The notes under the pieces are model-generated. The model saw nothing but the letters and a program-made list of their open reading frames with translations, made no database searches and was not told the origin of the DNA. Positions 11,830-12,422 of a stretch of DNA of 12,422 nucleotides are shown piece after piece. This DNA is from Puniceicoccales bacterium (lineage in GTDB: Bacteria > Verrucomicrobiota > Verrucomicrobiia > Opitutales > Oceanipulchritudinaceae). The position numbers and the translations under genes are program-made. The stretch is taken from NCBI GenBank assembly GCA_030595525.1, contig JAUVDD010000023.1:1-12422 (forward strand), in the 5' to 3' direction. Position 1 is the first letter of the stretch; every line of letters begins with the position of its first letter.

Positions 11830-12422
11830 CTACTGCGCCTCGATGGCTGCTTCACAGAATCGTTTTGTTGCTTCCGGAATTAGCTCCCGTTCAAGTGCAC
11901 CAAAACTCAGGCGAACACAATTCTCGGGACTTCCTTCGGCAAAGCACAAATCACCCGGTACGTAGAGAATCTCCCGTTTCACACAGCATTTGTGAAATTC
12001 TGATCCAAGTCGCGTATTCGTTCCTTCCGGTCCACGCGCCCAAAGAAGTAATCCGCCCAAGGGCTGATCCCATTTCCAACCGGCATCCTCTAAGCCGTAT
12101 TCTGCCAGGGCATTTTCGAGGACGTCTCGCTTATCCTTATAATGAATTCGAATACGTTGAAGATGGTTTTCATATTCCCCGGAACGATAGACATTCTCAA
12201 TAATAGCCTGATTCATATGGGCTGATCCAAAATCCTGATGCCCCTTGATCTTTGACAATGTCGTCAAGCAATTCTGATCCCTGCTGACAATAAAACCCAC
12301 TTTCAATCCCGTCGAAAATGGTTTGGTGAATGTTCCCGAATAGATGACCGGATAATCCGCCCATTCGTTCATCGCCAACAGAGTCCGTGCCGGGAAAGGC
12401 GCATCAAAGTATAGCTCCCGAT
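11830..12422 (-). CDS. Class I/II PLP-dependent aminotransferase, C-terminal part only
   Basis: The frame is open to the right edge, so the N-terminal half lies outside the window. About 197 residues are visible. Near the edge the sequence reads RELYFDAPFPARTL, then VIYSGTFTKPFSTGLKVGFI; the Lys in TFTKPFSTGLKVG is the residue expected to bind pyridoxal phosphate (family SFSKxxxPGLRxG), and the downstream PLGGLLLW and a C-terminal NCVRLSFG match the substrate-carboxylate-binding end of fold-type I aminotransferases, where the Arg of VRLSF contacts the substrate. The pattern is most like the MocR/2-aminoadipate (LysN-like) aminotransferase group. The substrate cannot be named, and a DNA-binding domain before it (as in MocR regulators) cannot be excluded. 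An internal TTG at 12376-12378 is not the true start, since the homology continues upstream of it. Confidence 0.9.
   Translation of the reverse strand, partial: RELYFDAPFPARTLLAMNEWADYPVIYSGTFTKPFSTGLKVGFIVSRDQNCLTTLSKIKGHQDFGSAHMNQAIIENVYRSGEYENHLQRIRIHYKDKRDVLENALAEYGLEDAGWKWDQPLGGLLLWARGPEGTNTRLGSEFHKCCVKREILYVPGDLCFAEGSPENCVRLSFGALERELIPEATKRFCEAAIEAQ

Noticed and set aside
12376..12378. TTG as the start of a complete short aminotransferase.
   Set aside because: Aminotransferase-like sequence continues upstream to the window edge with no stop, so this is an internal codon of a truncated gene.

Overview
The window looks like a chromosomal stretch from a Gram-negative bacterium, most likely a member of the Verrucomicrobiota (Opitutia/Puniceicoccales-like). 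That placement is inferred from three things: a pilM-pilN-pilO block leading into an exported protein, a tiny AURKAIP1/COX24-type (bS22-like) ribosomal protein of a kind I associate with PVC/Bacteroidota genomes, and the scarcity of Shine-Dalgarno sequences. No marker gene proves it. I saw no tRNA, rRNA, CRISPR array, insertion sequence or phage gene, and composition appears even throughout. Coding density is very high and no gene-free stretch exceeds 300 bases.

Layout. Positions 1-2396 (minus strand) hold a tightly packed type IV pilus / type II secretion inner-membrane platform operon read pilM, pilN, pilO and then an exported protein cut by the window edge. Positions 2485-3911 (minus) form a small ribosome-related group: rpsT with a recognisable promoter, Shine-Dalgarno and terminator; a divergent RluA-family pseudouridine synthase; and a 32-residue bS22-like protein with its own terminator. 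Positions 3918-8204 (minus) hold four genes: a DEDDh exonuclease, a phosphatidylserine decarboxylase, a large cNMP-binding/CBS/DUF294 protein, and a second DEDDh exonuclease whose start overlaps the DUF294 gene. On the other side of a 130-bp divergent gap, argS runs on the plus strand and converges with an M24 (Xaa-Pro peptidase-like) gene. A DUF192 lipoprotein gene is divergent from the M24 gene and converges with a truncated class I/II aminotransferase at the right edge.

Most of this is housekeeping: translation (rpsT, bS22-like, argS, pseudouridine synthase), phospholipid synthesis (psd) and peptide turnover. The parts most worth a second look are a DUF294 nucleotidyltransferase-like protein whose two catalytic aspartates read as Ala and Tyr while the rest of the motif is kept, translationally coupled to an intact exonuclease; a PilM whose nucleotide-binding motifs are degenerate; an RluA homologue with a heavily altered catalytic motif; and a second exonuclease with Glu in place of the usual Exo II Asp. 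I did not find convincing evidence of an entirely new multi-gene system.
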